From NCBI RefSeq assembly GCF_000257905.1, contig NZ_AJJL01000051.1, positions 1-64,000 of the forward strand: a DNA stretch of 64,000 nucleotides. Direction: 5' to 3'. Positions 1 to 9,129 of the stretch are shown piece after piece. Position 1 is the stretch's first letter. Each line of letters starts with the position of its first letter. This DNA is from Streptococcus mitis SK579. GTDB lineage: Bacteria > Bacillota > Bacilli > Lactobacillales > Streptococcaceae. The position numbers and the translations under genes were made by a program. Under the pieces are notes generated by a model, which was not told the origin of the DNA, made no database searches, and saw nothing but the letters and a program-made list of their open reading frames with translations.

Positions 1-101
1 CTGCACCAGTATAGCAAAAAATGAAAGCCCTAGCAAGATATTTGACCGAAAAATATATTTATATAGTTTTCAATGGTGATTTATTCTTCCTATACACTAA
101 G

Positions 102-125
102 AAAAACCTCCACATTCAGTGGAGG
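102..125 (-). terminator. Rho-independent terminator of lctO
   Basis: A 7-bp stem (CCTCCAC at 107-113, GTGGAGG at 119-125) with a 5-nt loop is followed on the minus strand by a T run (A run at 102-106). It lies 13 bases past the lctO stop. Bases 1-101 show no gene. Confidence 0.85.
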
Positions 126-137
126 CAAGCTGTTTTA

Positions 138-1274
138 TTAATACAATTTTAAGTCACGAGGATCAACTGGGAAGGTTGGGTTATATGGGTTGTGACGGAG
201 TTTGAAGTGTTTGACATCTTCAATAGTCTGAGTTCCAGACAACTGCATGACTGTCTTCAATTCCGCATTCAAGTGTTCAAAGACTTGACGCACACCGACA
301 CTACCACCAAGGGCCAAGCCATAGATAACAGGGCGACCAATAGCTACCAAGTCTGCTCCTGAAGCCAAGGCTTTAAAGACGTGTTGACCACGACGAATTC
401 CTGAGTCAAAGACGATTGGTACACGTTTATCAACTGCTTCAGCTACTTCTTGAAGTGAGTCAAAAGCAGCTGGTCCACCGTCGATTTGGCGACCACCGTG
501 GTTGGTTACCCAGATACCAGAGGCACCTGCAGCAAGCGAACGTTCAACGTCCTCACGGCATTGTGGTCCCTTGACATACACAGGAAGTCCTGAGTATTCA
601 GCGATAAATTCTACATCGCGTGGAGACAAGCGTTGTTTAGCTGATTTGTAAACAAAGTCCATTGATTTACCAGCACCTTCTGGCAGGTATTCTTCAACAA
701 TCGGCATACCAACTGGGAAGACAAAACCATTACGCTTATCAACCTCACGATTGCCCCCTACAGTAGCATCTGCTGTCAAAACAATCGCCTTATAACCTTC
801 AGCCTTCACACGGTCCATGATATGACGGTTAATGCCATCATCTTTACTAAAGTAAAATTGGAACCAATGAGGTGTCCCTTGAAGAGCCTCCGTAATTTCT
901 GGAAGGTCGACAGTAGAGTAAGAACTGGTTGTATAAAGAGAACCGAACTCATGCACACCACGCGCAGTAGCTACTTCACCTTGTTCATTTGCCAATTTAT
1001 GAGCTGCAACAGGCGCCATAATGATTGGTGAAGACAATTTTTCACCTGCAAATTCAATCTCTGTACTTGGATTTTCTACATTGCAAAGTGTATGCGGAAC
1101 GATGAGTTTGTGGTTAAAGGCGCGGATATTCTCGCGTAAAGTGAAAGTATCTTCCGCTCCACTAGCGATATAGCCAAATGCTGCTTTCGGAATCACTTGT
1201 TGCGCCATTGGCTCCAAATCGTAGGTATTGATGAAATCTACATGGCCTTCTGCATTGCTTGTTTTGTATGACAT
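138..1274 (-). CDS. lctO: L-lactate oxidase (FMN-dependent alpha-hydroxy acid oxidase)
   Basis: The 378-residue protein is full length for the FMN-dependent alpha-hydroxy acid dehydrogenase family, a TIM barrel that oxidises L-lactate with O2 to pyruvate and H2O2. The catalytic block NHGGRQ (His259, Arg262) and the FMN-contacting Lys235 in YVKGPQ are intact, as is the downstream DSGIRRG and AIGRP phosphate-binding region. The start is supported by an SD (AGGAGGG) 7 bases before ATG. In Mitis-group streptococci this enzyme works with pyruvate oxidase in aerobic peroxide and acetyl-phosphate production. The gene is monocistronic, with a terminator downstream and a cre-like site just upstream. 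The family and lactate specificity rest on overall similarity to streptococcal LctO; other 2-hydroxy acid oxidases share the fold. Confidence 0.95.
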   Translation of the reverse strand: MSYKTSNAEGHVDFINTYDLEPMAQQVIPKAAFGYIASGAEDTFTLRENIRAFNHKLIVPHTLCNVENPSTEIEFAGEKLSSPIIMAPVAAHKLANEQGEVATARGVHEFGSLYTTSSYSTVDLPEITEALQGTPHWFQFYFSKDDGINRHIMDRVKAEGYKAIVLTADATVGGNREVDKRNGFVFPVGMPIVEEYLPEGAGKSMDFVYKSAKQRLSPRDVEFIAEYSGLPVYVKGPQCREDVERSLAAGASGIWVTNHGGRQIDGGPAAFDSLQEVAEAVDKRVPIVFDSGIRRGQHVFKALASGADLVAIGRPVIYGLALGGSVGVRQVFEHLNAELKTVMQLSGTQTIEDVKHFKLRHNPYNPTFPVDPRDLKLY

Positions 1275-1291
1275 AAAATGCCCTCCTTAAT

Positions 1292-1306
1292 AAGTAAGCG
1301 TTTACT
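1292..1306 (-). promoter_or_regulatory. cre-like CcpA site upstream of lctO
   Basis: AAGTAAGCGTTTACT matches 14 of 15 positions of the cre consensus WTGNAANCGNWNNCW and is a near-perfect palindrome. It lies 18 bases before the lctO ATG, downstream of a possible -10 (TAATAT, minus strand, 1311-1316), a position where CcpA would block transcription. The promoter itself is weakly defined. Confidence 0.6.
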
Positions 1307-1433
1307 TTGTATATTACAAAAATATCTTAACTCTTTTTTCAAAACTTTTCAAATATTTTGTTTGGAAATTTCATACTTTCAATCATTTTACAGAGATAAT
1401 TAAAAATCATAAACTTTCTTAAGTTATGGAAAT

Positions 1434-2190
1434 TCAAATAATCTTTTCATTTTCTAATACTTTATCATCAAATTGTTCAGCTAGTATAGTTGCTGAGTGA
1501 TAAAGTTCCTTTGCTTTATTTTTATCATTTTCAAAATAAAGATAGCACTTAGCTTCAAATACTGAAATTCCAGGTTTATAGACTTGCAACGTTGTTACTG
1601 ATAAAATTTCATTCATCTTTTTTACTAGAGATATCATATGTTTATAGTCATTATGAACAACATAAACAACCGCTATGGCACAAAGAACTGATAGTAGCTC
1701 TACATTATACATTTCATCACTAACTAATTGCTGTTTCAACAACTTAATCCGAAAATCATCTAATGCTCTCTTCTATAAATCAAGTCTTGACATTGCATAG
1801 CAAAATAATCAATTAATAGTAAATCATTGAATGTGTAAACTTGCTTTAGTGTTACTTGCTTAAAATAATCATCAAAAATATCTTCAGCGAAACTACCTGT
1901 CCCTGTTCTTATCAAGTCTAATATTCTTTCAATCAAGTCTAGACTCAGCAACTCTTCCTCAGGAAGAGCTAGTTCTTTATTTTCAAGAAAAGTATCTATC
2001 GGAACTTCTAATCGCTTAGATAAATATTGTAACTTAGTAATTGTTGGCAAGGATTGCCCAAGCTCAGTACGCATCAGCTGTTTGATTATTAAGTCAGCTT
2101 CTGTCCACAGACCTCTTCTCTCGTCAATTTGTGACGTTCACGTTTCTGTCTTACTCTATGACCAATTTCAGTTTTAATATCTGTTGTCAT
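1434..2190 (-). pseudogene. Rgg/MutR-family transcriptional regulator, broken by two frameshifts
   Basis: Three reading frames join into one Rgg-like protein of about 250 residues. The HTH N-terminus starts with ATG at 2190 (SD AGAGG) and reads MTTDIKTEIGHRVRQKRERH through EEVCG, then stops. One frame over it resumes as TEADLIIKQLMRTELGQSLP, giving the usual Rgg HTH, near 2098. A second shift near 1762 separates ...DLIYRREH from LDDFRIKLLKQQL. Either one deleted base or two extra bases explains each shift. The N-terminal XRE-type HTH plus helical C-terminal half (TPR-like pheromone-binding fold in intact Rgg proteins) supports the family. The C-terminus also looks about 30 residues short. Rgg proteins often control neighbouring genes in response to short peptides; no SHP-like peptide gene is visible next to it. 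Confidence 0.8.
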
Positions 2191-2246
2191 TCTTACCTCT
2201 AACCACAATCCATAAATTAACATACTTTTAATTCTTCGGCTAAAAA

Positions 2247-2807
2247 TTAACAATAATTCTTTTTCAAATCCGTCATATTATTTTCCAAAACTTGGATGTC
2301 TTGGCTGACTTTGAGAATGACAATGCTGCCTTGAATACTGGAGATGACTTGACGGGCCTGCAACTGCGCCCGCTCTTCTGACCAGTCAGCATGCAGGTCT
2401 TGCAAGAGGCTGGCTAACTTCTCTGTCCACTGGGTCATAAAATCATTGAGAGGACAGCGGAAGTTCTCATCTTCTGTGGACAATTCCACAATCAGATTAC
2501 CAATTGGGCAACCATAAAATACCGTCTGACTTTCATGAAATTGACAAACCCAGTCAATCATATCCGAAAACTTGTCACTGTCAAACTTGTCTGCTTCAAA
2601 AATATCTTCAAAAAGCTCTTTTCGCCACTTTGCTAAAATATCTTGAATGACCGTCAAACCAATTTCCTTCTTAGATTTGAAATAATAATAAAGCTGCCCC
2701 TTGCCAACATCAGCTGCCTCCATGATGTCACTGATGGAGGTGGCCACATAACCCTTCTGATAAATCAATTCCTCAGCACTTTGTAAAATACGCTCTTTAA
2801 CGCTCAT
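2247..2807 (-). CDS. TetR/AcrR-family transcriptional repressor
   Basis: The 186-residue protein begins at ATG 2807, chosen because it follows a good SD (AGAGGTGAG) and matches the usual TetR N-terminus; a longer in-frame opening to 2918 lacks an SD. The TetR HTH covers about residues 8-52 (KERILQSAEELIYQKGY, DVGKGQLYYYFKSK). The C-terminal domain contains YGCPIGNL, a motif seen in a TetR subgroup that senses small hydrophobic or reactive compounds. It is divergent from the isochorismatase-like gene, with likely operators between them, so it probably represses that gene and perhaps itself. The inducer is unknown. Confidence 0.88.
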   Translation of the reverse strand: MSVKERILQSAEELIYQKGYVATSISDIMEAADVGKGQLYYYFKSKKEIGLTVIQDILAKWRKELFEDIFEADKFDSDKFSDMIDWVCQFHESQTVFYGCPIGNLIVELSTEDENFRCPLNDFMTQWTEKLASLLQDLHADWSEERAQLQARQVISSIQGSIVILKVSQDIQVLENNMTDLKKNYC

Positions 2808-2829
2808 CTGCTCACCTCTCTTTTTTCCT

Positions 2830-2858
2830 ATTATAGCAGATTCAGAGTCTGAGACCAA
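2830..2858 (-). promoter_or_regulatory. promoter of the TetR gene
   Basis: Minus-strand -35 TTGGTC (2853-2858), 17-bp spacer and -10 TATAAT (2830-2835) with extended TGC. The 5' leader would be about 17 bases and contains the SD. Confidence 0.7.
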
Positions 2859-2949
2859 ACAATTGAAACCACCTCCTTTTGCCACTGTTTTATCATTAAA
2901 ATTTTTTGTTCTGAGCAAATTAATTTACAAATTCAATTTTAGATGTTAT

Positions 2950-2998
2950 TATAATTGTACCGAATGGTCAGTATATAACTAAAACTACCATTTGGAAA
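2950..2998. promoter_or_regulatory. putative TetR operators in the divergent region
   Basis: ACCGAATGGTCAG at 2959-2971 follows a TATAAT (2950-2955) facing the hydrolase gene. A second similar site in inverted orientation lies at about 2984-2995 (minus strand TCCAAATGGTAGT). The shared core is CCRAATGGT. The position just downstream of a -10 fits repression of the hydrolase gene. Assignment to the adjacent TetR is inference. Confidence 0.5.
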
Positions 2999-3061
2999 AT
3001 CTTCAAACTAACAGTCTAAATTCCTATTGGCTGTTAATCAAATCATATTAGGAGGAACCTC

Positions 3062-3685
3062 ATGTTCAATCAGAAAAATGTCGCATTTGTTATCACAGAC
3101 CCACAAGTTGAATTCCTAAAACATACTGGTAAAGGATTCGGAGCAACTAAAGACGTTCTTGAAAAAGTTAATACTATTGAAAATCTGACAAAGCTTTTCG
3201 CTCTTGCTAAAGAGCGTGGCTACAAGCGTTTTATCTCACCGCACTACTTCTATCCACACGATCACAAGTGGCAATTTAAAGCTGCTGGTGAAACGATGAT
3301 GATTGAAAACGAAATGTTTTGGCGTGATAGCCAGTATTCAGCAATTCCAGAAGGCTCTGGAGCAGATATGATTGAAGAGATTAAACCATTTTTGGATGAA
3401 GATACTATTGTTGTCAACGGACATAAAATCTTTGGCCCAGAAAGCAACGACCTTAACCTTCAACTCCGCAAAAATGGTATCGACACCGTCATCTTGGCTG
3501 GTATGAATGCTAATCTCTGCGTGGATTCACACATGCGTGAACTCATAGAATTAGGTTACAATGTCATTGTTGTTAACGATGCTGTCGGTGCTCCAGGTGA
3601 AGAAGCCTACCAAGCTGCCCTGACAAACTATGGCTACATTGCCAACCAAGTTTTGACAACTGAGGAAGTTATCGCTCAACTTTAG
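3062..3685 (+). CDS. isochorismatase-like cysteine hydrolase
   Basis: A 207-residue member of the isochorismatase-like hydrolase superfamily. The catalytic triad is visible as Asp13 (ITDPQVEF), Lys122 (NGHKIFGPE) and Cys153 (NANLCVDSHMREL), the last in the typical nucleophile elbow. An SD (AGGAGG) precedes the ATG. Members hydrolyse amides or vinyl ethers such as nicotinamide, N-carbamoylsarcosine or isochorismate; the substrate cannot be read here, and no siderophore or nicotinamide genes adjoin it. It stands alone opposite a TetR regulator, suggesting induction by a small molecule. It is unlikely to be the housekeeping nicotinamidase because it lacks the metal-binding DxHxxxH pattern usual in PncA. 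Confidence 0.85.
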   Translation: MFNQKNVAFVITDPQVEFLKHTGKGFGATKDVLEKVNTIENLTKLFALAKERGYKRFISPHYFYPHDHKWQFKAAGETMMIENEMFWRDSQYSAIPEGSGADMIEEIKPFLDEDTIVVNGHKIFGPESNDLNLQLRKNGIDTVILAGMNANLCVDSHMRELIELGYNVIVVNDAVGAPGEEAYQAALTNYGYIANQVLTTEEVIAQL

Positions 3686-3695
3686 TATTAAAAAC

Positions 3696-3728
3696 AAAAT
3701 CAGGTAATCCTAGTGACTACCTGATTTT
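3696..3728. terminator. bidirectional terminator between hydrolase gene and pyrE
   Basis: An 11-bp perfect stem (AAAATCAGGTA / TACCTGATTTT) with an 11-nt loop, with T-rich flanks on both strands, lies between convergent genes. Confidence 0.85.
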
Positions 3729-3735
3729 CTATGTC

Positions 3736-4368
3736 TTAAGCATCTTGCCAATTTTCTTGGTCTTCTTTAAAGCGTTTTAGGAGATCCAAGCCTTCTGGTG
3801 TGATATAGCCTTCTTCTTGGGCTAGGTGGATGAGTTCACTGTAGTTAGAAAGCGTCACAAGTTTGACACCTGCATCTGAGAAGTTCTTATCTGCTTTTGG
3901 CAATTGGTAGCTGAAAATCGCTACAACTCCAAGCACATCTGCTCCTTCTCGCTTTGCTGCTGCTACGGCCTCAAGAACAGAACCACCAGTTGAAATCAGG
4001 TCCTCAACCACCACCATTTTTTGACCTTGGGCTACACGTCCTTCGATTTGGTTACCAGCACCGTGGTCTTTTGGTTTGCTACGGATATAGGCAAATGGCA
4101 AGTTCATCTTATCAGCAATGATAGCTCCGTGTGGAATCCCTGCCGTTGCAGTTCCTGCAATCACTTCTACCTCTGGAAAGGCTTCTTTGATACCTTCCAC
4201 AAAGCCATTTTCAATTAGGGTACGAGTTTCTGGATAGGCTAATGTCACACGATTATCAGTGTAAATAGGTGACTTGATGCCAGATGCCCAAGTGAAAGGC
4301 TCATCTGGTTTGAGGTAAACGGCTTGAATTTTCAAGAGGTGGCTAGCGATATCTTTAGCAAGTGTCAT
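3736..4368 (-). CDS. pyrE: orotate phosphoribosyltransferase
   Basis: The 210-residue protein carries the PRPP-binding motif [12 protein letters not shown] (about residues 119-130) and the N-terminal [14 protein letters not shown] segment typical of bacterial PyrE. It converts orotate and PRPP to OMP, the penultimate step to UMP. It lies 33 bases downstream of pyrF, which does the last step, so both form a pyrF-pyrE operon under the attenuator upstream of pyrF. The length is normal and the start has an SD (AAGGAG). Confidence 0.97.
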   Translation of the reverse strand: MTLAKDIASHLLKIQAVYLKPDEPFTWASGIKSPIYTDNRVTLAYPETRTLIENGFVEGIKEAFPEVEVIAGTATAGIPHGAIIADKMNLPFAYIRSKPKDHGAGNQIEGRVAQGQKMVVVEDLISTGGSVLEAVAAAKREGADVLGVVAIFSYQLPKADKNFSDAGVKLVTLSNYSELIHLAQEEGYITPEGLDLLKRFKEDQENWQDA

Positions 4369-4401
4369 GGTATTCTCCTTTTATTTTTCTAATCTATTTC
4401 T

Positions 4402-5103
4402 TTAATTCCAGTCCTGTGTCCATTCATCCTTGATGGCATGATAAGCTGCAACAGGATCCTCAGCTTGGGTAATAGGACGTCCCACTACAATATAGTCACT
4501 GCCGATTTGATAAGCATCTGCTGGCGTCATCACACGTTTTTGATCTCCAACCGCAGCACCTGCAGGACGAATGCCCGGTGTCAGACAGATAAACTCTGGA
4601 TTGGTAGCCTGCTTGATGAGTTGCACTTCCTGAGCCGAGCAAACAACACCATCCAAGCCTGCTTCAGCTGTCTTCTTGGCATAATGAATCACAGACTCTT
4701 GCAGGCTGGTTTGGATATTTTGAAACTCCTGCATCTGGGCTTCTGATGTTGATGTGAGCTGAGTGACAGCAATCAATTTGGCTTGAATTCCAAGACCTTC
4801 ACGCGCAGCCTTCATCATCTCCACACCACCAGCGGCATGAACATTGGTCATATCTACACCAAGCTGAGATAGGACCTTCATAGCTGACTTGACTGTATTG
4901 GGAATGTCATGAAGCTTGAGATCAAGAAAGACGCTATGTCCCAAGTTTTTTAAATAGGAAATAATCTCAGGTCCCGTTGCGTAATAGAGCTCCATCCCTA
5001 CCTTGAGATAAAGGCTTTCTTCTGCTGGGAAAAGAGCTAAAAATTCCTTGACTGCCTCAAAACTAGGAAAATCAAGAGCAATGACTGGACGATGTTCTCG
5101 CAT
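4402..5103 (-). CDS. pyrF: orotidine 5'-phosphate decarboxylase
   Basis: A 233-residue TIM-barrel OMP decarboxylase. The catalytic cluster [10 protein letters not shown] is present (Asp61, Lys63, Asp66) together with the N-terminal ALDFPS and the C-terminal phosphate-binding TPGIRPAG and VVGRPIT motifs. It makes UMP from OMP. It is first in the pyrF-pyrE operon. The start follows an SD (AAAAGGAG). Expression is likely controlled by the PyrR-type leader just upstream. Confidence 0.97.
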   Translation of the reverse strand: MREHRPVIALDFPSFEAVKEFLALFPAEESLYLKVGMELYYATGPEIISYLKNLGHSVFLDLKLHDIPNTVKSAMKVLSQLGVDMTNVHAAGGVEMMKAAREGLGIQAKLIAVTQLTSTSEAQMQEFQNIQTSLQESVIHYAKKTAEAGLDGVVCSAQEVQLIKQATNPEFICLTPGIRPAGAAVGDQKRVMTPADAYQIGSDYIVVGRPITQAEDPVAAYHAIKDEWTQDWN

Positions 5104-5156
5104 AGGTTTCTCCTTTTACCTTTACTAGTGAGAGAGTCTGACCAACAGAAGCCACG

Positions 5157-5244
5157 AAAAAAGGAACCTGCCAACAGCAAGGTTCCACGAAAAATGGGTA
5201 GTCTCCACCCTTTCACCGTCTAACCTTAGCTGCCTCTCTGGACT
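5157..5244 (-). promoter_or_regulatory. PyrR-type transcription attenuator of pyrFE
   Basis: On the minus strand the leader holds AGTCCAGAGAGGCAGCTAAG (within 5224-5244), matching the conserved PyrR-binding loop (UCCAGAGAGGCU...). Downstream is an intrinsic terminator: GGAACCT and AGGTTCC stems within 5163-5186 followed by a T run (5157-5162). By analogy with the Bacillus pyr operon, UMP-bound PyrR would stabilise the anti-antiterminator and stop transcription before pyrF. The pyrR gene is not in this window. Confidence 0.88.
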
Positions 5245-5263
5245 GCTTTAAAGGTTTTTTACT

Positions 5264-5292
5264 ATTCTATTATTTCTACTAGCACTTGTCAA
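5264..5292 (-). promoter_or_regulatory. pyrFE promoter
   Basis: Consensus -35 TTGACA (5287-5292), 17-bp spacer and -10 TAGAAT (5264-5269) precede the attenuator leader by about 20 bases. Confidence 0.85.
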
Positions 5293-5309
5293 GTAAAAAC
5301 ATGGCAACG

Positions 5310-5424
5310 TATGTGTCGCGATTTTTGAGAAACTCCCAAACTCCATATAAATAAATGAAGATGCACGAAAGGACTGAACATATACTTATATGCTTTCTAC
5401 ATTTCTCAAAACTCTAGACACTTA
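5310..5424. repeat. RUP-like MITE with terminal inverted repeats
   Basis: Two ends of about 20 bp are inverted repeats matching at 17 of 20 positions: GTGTCGCGATTTTTGAGAAA starting at 5313, and the reverse complement of the segment ending at 5421. TA dinucleotides lie just outside both ends, giving about 111 bp between them. Size, TA flanks and lack of coding capacity fit RUP elements of S. pneumoniae (about 107 bp, thought to be moved by IS630-Spn1). I cannot compare with the RUP consensus here. The element sits 18 bases upstream of the pyrF -35. The rest of 5104-5462 holds the attenuator and no gene. Confidence 0.6.
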
Positions 5425-5462
5425 CCATAGCCACTGAAGAACTATGAGAGAAAAGGTAAAAC

Positions 5463-6707
5463 CTAGCGACGCGATGAGCGCTGGGTCGTTTGGTTTTGAT
5501 TGCTCTCTTCCTCCAGCTTCTTCTTCTCTTCTTCGAGTTTATTCTGCTGTTCTTCCAGTCTTTTCTTCTCTTCCTCTTTCAGTTTCTTCTCAGCTTCTTC
5601 GGCCTCTTTTTTGGCTTTTTCTTCTGCTTCCATGATTAATTTATCCGCCACAGTGTAACTGTAAATTCCAGCTTCCATGTCAATCACACTTGGTTCTGAC
5701 AATTGTGGCTTAATCTTACTGTAGTAAGGTAATTTCTTGCTCATTTCAGACAGGGGAACCAAGACTTCATCTGTGTCATACATGGTCAATCGAATTAAAT
5801 CGGAAGTCACCTTGCTTGGGGCTAGCTCCACCTTTTGGATAGCAGCCTTGAGTTCTGGGCTAATTTGAGAAAGTTCTGAGACAAAAGCCTTGATTTGTTC
5901 ACTATCATTAAAGAGAACTGACAAATAAGTTTCTGGTAGACTGACCAAGCTCACAGCACTGGTCTCAAGCTGACCACTGGAAAGAATAGGATAATGATTT
6001 TCACCAGAAACATAGTAGGCAACAATATCATATTCCTTGACCTTGATAGTAAACTTGGTTGGAAATTGATAGACAAGTTGAGCTGATTCAACCCAATAGT
6101 TAGACTTGATCTGCTTTTCATATTTTGTCTTGTCTAGCAGAAGGTTAATCGTATAATCCGAATCCTGAATGCCTGAAGCCTGTCGAATATCATCAGACGT
6201 AGTTTGAACCGTTCCCTCAATACGGATATCCTTCATGGTCGCATAAGGACTGAGTAAGTAGGCAGAGACGACCAATAAAAATAGACTTGGAAATAAAATC
6301 GTTAAGGCTCGTAAGATATGGAGGCCAGGAATCTTGTCTTTAGCTGGTTTTTCTTTTGTAACCTTTTTAGCAAGCTTTTTATCCTGGTCCTCGTCCTCTT
6401 TAGCCCCTGATTCTTCTATCTCTTCTTCCTCTTTATCTCCCTCTGAGGATGCTACTTTTTCTTCAGACTCTTCCATGGCTGATTCTGGGTCTTCATGGTC
6501 TGCTTCACTCTCCTGGTCCTCCTTGTCCTCTGACTTCTCAGATTCTTCTCCCATTCGAGCTTGTCTTTCCTTTTCCTTCTCCTCAGCTAGGGCTGCCTCT
6601 TCTTCAGCCTTCTTTTTTAGGTATTCTTGGTTTCGTTTCTGCCATTCTGATAACTCTTTAAATTCTTCGAGGATTTCTTTGCCCTCATTTTTCTTATCTT
6701 TTGACAT
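5463..6707 (-). CDS. divIB: cell division protein DivIB/FtsQ
   Basis: The 414-residue bitopic protein has a long cytoplasmic N-terminus (1-130) rich in Glu, Lys, Asp and Ser, one membrane segment (about 131-153), an extracellular POTRA domain (about 154-225, starting MKDIRIEGTVQTT) and the FtsQ/DivIB beta domain. A charged C-terminal tail from about residue 355 is Glu/Lys-rich and probably coiled coil. DivIB joins FtsL and DivIC in the septal complex. It is the third gene of murD-murG-divIB with a 9-base gap to murG, an arrangement conserved in streptococci. The acidic N-terminal extension is typical of streptococcal DivIB but variable in length. Confidence 0.95.
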   Translation of the reverse strand: MSKDKKNEGKEILEEFKELSEWQKRNQEYLKKKAEEEAALAEEKEKERQARMGEESEKSEDKEDQESEADHEDPESAMEESEEKVASSEGDKEEEEIEESGAKEDEDQDKKLAKKVTKEKPAKDKIPGLHILRALTILFPSLFLLVVSAYLLSPYATMKDIRIEGTVQTTSDDIRQASGIQDSDYTINLLLDKTKYEKQIKSNYWVESAQLVYQFPTKFTIKVKEYDIVAYYVSGENHYPILSSGQLETSAVSLVSLPETYLSVLFNDSEQIKAFVSELSQISPELKAAIQKVELAPSKVTSDLIRLTMYDTDEVLVPLSEMSKKLPYYSKIKPQLSEPSVIDMEAGIYSYTVADKLIMEAEEKAKKEAEEAEKKLKEEEKKRLEEQQNKLEEEKKKLEEESNQNQTTQRSSRR

Positions 6708-6716
6708 TTACTTTCC

Positions 6717-7775
6717 TTATGATAAATCTTTTTTCAATAATTGATAAAAATCTGCTAGAGATTTCAATTCCTTAGAAGCCTTCATCTTAGCTTGGTAATC
6801 TTCCTTGTGGCTTAGTAAGTGAGAAAGCTTCTCTTCCAAACTATCCAAGGTCAAATCGCTTTCTTGAAGCTCTTCTGCATAGCCTTTCTTAACAAAGTAA
6901 GCCGCATTTTCAATCTGGTCACCACGACTAGCTTCACGACCAAGTGGCACAATAACATGTAATTTTGCCATGGCCAAGAGCTCAAAAATCGTATTGGCAC
7001 CACCACGTGTCACAACAATGTCAGCCAATTCCATCAAAGGTTGATAGAGATTGGTCACATAGTCAACACGAAAAAGATTTTGGCTCAACTCGTTCAGGCT
7101 AGAGTCTCCAGTTAGATTGATAATATTGTAGCGCTCTGTCAGTTCTTTCTTATGGTCTGTCACCAATTGGTTAAAGACACGAGCTCCTGCAGAACCACCG
7201 ACAAACAATATAGTTGGCAATTGGGGATTAAAGTGGGTTTGAATATCCACCAATTCATCAGGTTCTGGAGTTTTTTGATTTGAAACCTTGGTCACTGCTC
7301 CCACATGCTCGACCTTAGCCAAACTTGAAGCTTGCTCAAAGGTTGAATACATTTTCGTCGCAAATTTATAGGCGATTTTATTGGCCAAGCCCATGGACAA
7401 GTCAGATTCGTGAATAAAGACTGGCACTCCTGACACACGCGCTGCGATAACAGGCGGTACAGAGACAAATCCTCCCTTTGAAAAAAGAGCCTGTGGACGA
7501 AGTCGCAACATGATAAAGAGCGATTGGATAATTCCCCAACCAACTTTGAAGATATCCAACATATTTTGCCAAGAGAAATAGCGACGCAATTTTCCAGTCG
7601 CAATAGAATGGAAGGTGACATCTAGACCTGACTTAAGGATTTCTTGGTATTCGATACCACGCTTGTCCCCGATATAGTGGACTTCCCAGCCATCTTCGAT
7701 GAACTTGGGCATTAACAAAAGATTGAGGGTGACGTGTCCAACCGTCCCCCCACCTGTAAAGACAATTTTTTTCAT
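6717..7775 (-). CDS. murG: UDP-GlcNAc:lipid I GlcNAc transferase MurG
   Basis: The 352-residue GT28 glycosyltransferase has the N-terminal glycine loop [13 protein letters not shown] (residues 6-18), the HESD segment and the C-terminal donor-binding region ([31 protein letters not shown]). It transfers GlcNAc to lipid I to make lipid II at the inner face of the membrane. It begins 1 base after the murD stop and is followed by divIB, so the three are cotranscribed. Confidence 0.97.
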   Translation of the reverse strand: MKKIVFTGGGTVGHVTLNLLLMPKFIEDGWEVHYIGDKRGIEYQEILKSGLDVTFHSIATGKLRRYFSWQNMLDIFKVGWGIIQSLFIMLRLRPQALFSKGGFVSVPPVIAARVSGVPVFIHESDLSMGLANKIAYKFATKMYSTFEQASSLAKVEHVGAVTKVSNQKTPEPDELVDIQTHFNPQLPTILFVGGSAGARVFNQLVTDHKKELTERYNIINLTGDSSLNELSQNLFRVDYVTNLYQPLMELADIVVTRGGANTIFELLAMAKLHVIVPLGREASRGDQIENAAYFVKKGYAEELQESDLTLDSLEEKLSHLLSHKEDYQAKMKASKELKSLADFYQLLKKDLS

Positions 7776-7776
7776 A

Positions 7777-9129
7777 TTATTCCTTTAACTCCGCTACCGT
7801 GTCGATAAAGAGGTCGCCACGTACTTCAAAGTTAGCATACATATCCCAGCTGGCATTGGCGGGACTGAGAAGGACTACGTCTCCTTGAGTCGCAAGCTCA
7901 TAGGCCTTGCGGGTCGCATCTGCAATATCAGTCGCATCCACATAAGTCACACCAGCCTTATCTGCTGCTCGTTTGACACGTTCTGCAGACTGACCGAGGA
8001 TGACCACCTTCTTGAGTCCAGTAATATCTGGAACCAATTCGTCAAACTCATTACCACGGTCCAAACCGCCTGCAATCAAAATAACCTTGCTGTTATCAAA
8101 TCCTGACAAGGCTTTTTGAGTAGCTAAGATATTGGTTGATTTACTGTCGTTATAGAATTTGATACCCTTGATTTCATCCACAAATTGAAGACGGTGTTTG
8201 ACACCACCAAAGGCTGAAAGAGTTTCTTTGATGGTTTGGTTATCTACACTACGAAGCTTGGCCACAGTAATCGTCGCAAGGGCATTTTCCACATTGTGGC
8301 TACCTGGAACTCCGATTTCATTCGCTGCCATGACCACTTCCCCACGGAAGTAGAGTTGACCATCTTCCAGATAAGCTCCATCAACCTTTTCAAGTGTTGA
8401 GAATGGTACAACAGTGGCTTGTGTTTTAGTAGCCAATTCTTTTGCCAAGTCTTGGTTAAAGTTCAAGACCAGGAAATCAGCTGCTGTCATCTTGTTCTGA
8501 ATATTCCACTTGGCTGCTACATATTCCTCAAAAGAACCATGGTAATCAATATGAGTTGGCATGAGGTTGGTAATAACCGCAATCTCTGGATGGAATTCTT
8601 GAATGCCCATTAGCTGGAAAGAAGAAAGTTCCATGACCAGCGTATCCGCATCTGACGCAGTTTGAGCCACTTGGCTGGCAGGATAGCCGATATTTCCTGA
8701 TAAGAGACCATGTTTACCAGCAGCAGTCAAAACCTCTCCAATCATAGTCGTTGTGGTTGTTTTTCCATTTGAACCTGTGATACCGATAATTGGCGCTTCT
8801 GAAATCAAGTAAGCCAATTCCACCTCAGTCAAAACAGGGATACCTTTGGCCAAAGCCTTTTCAATCATAGGATTGCTGTAAGGAATACCTGGATTTTTTA
8901 CCACGAGGGCAAACTCTTCATCCAAAAGTTCCAAAGGATGACCACCTGTGATAACCTTGATCCCTTCTTCCAGCAAACTTTGCGCAGCTGGATTGTCCTC
9001 GAAAGGTTTCCCATCATTTACCGTCACAATTGCACCTAGCTTGTCCAACAAACGAGCTGCAGATTCACCAGACTTGGCCAAACCTAAAACAAGGACTTTC
9101 TTATTTTTAAATTGATCTATTACTTTCAT
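7777..9129 (-). CDS. murD: UDP-MurNAc-L-Ala:D-Glu ligase MurD
   Basis: The 450-residue Mur ligase has the ATP-binding [10 protein letters not shown] (116-125), the central-domain [10 protein letters not shown] metal/UDP region, KHRLQ and the YNDSKSTN motif, in normal order and length. It adds D-glutamate to UDP-MurNAc-L-alanine in the cytoplasm. It is first in murD-murG-divIB. A possible extended -10 (TGGTAAAAT, minus strand 9157-9165) lies about 28 bases upstream. Confidence 0.97.
   Translation of the reverse strand: MKVIDQFKNKKVLVLGLAKSGESAARLLDKLGAIVTVNDGKPFEDNPAAQSLLEEGIKVITGGHPLELLDEEFALVVKNPGIPYSNPMIEKALAKGIPVLTEVELAYLISEAPIIGITGSNGKTTTTTMIGEVLTAAGKHGLLSGNIGYPASQVAQTASDADTLVMELSSFQLMGIQEFHPEIAVITNLMPTHIDYHGSFEEYVAAKWNIQNKMTAADFLVLNFNQDLAKELATKTQATVVPFSTLEKVDGAYLEDGQLYFRGEVVMAANEIGVPGSHNVENALATITVAKLRSVDNQTIKETLSAFGGVKHRLQFVDEIKGIKFYNDSKSTNILATQKALSGFDNSKVILIAGGLDRGNEFDELVPDITGLKKVVILGQSAERVKRAADKAGVTYVDATDIADATRKAYELATQGDVVLLSPANASWDMYANFEVRGDLFIDTVAELKE

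Noticed and set aside
1275..1433. SHP pheromone gene between lctO and the broken Rgg
   Set aside because: No short hydrophobic peptide frame with an SD is visible on either strand.
2808..2918. N-terminal extension of the TetR protein
   Set aside because: The segment contains the gene's own promoter and an SD placed for ATG 2807.
6334..6744. 136-codon plus-strand reading frame opposite divIB
   Set aside because: Serine-rich mirror of the Glu/Lys-rich DivIB N-terminus; no SD and no independent conservation signal.
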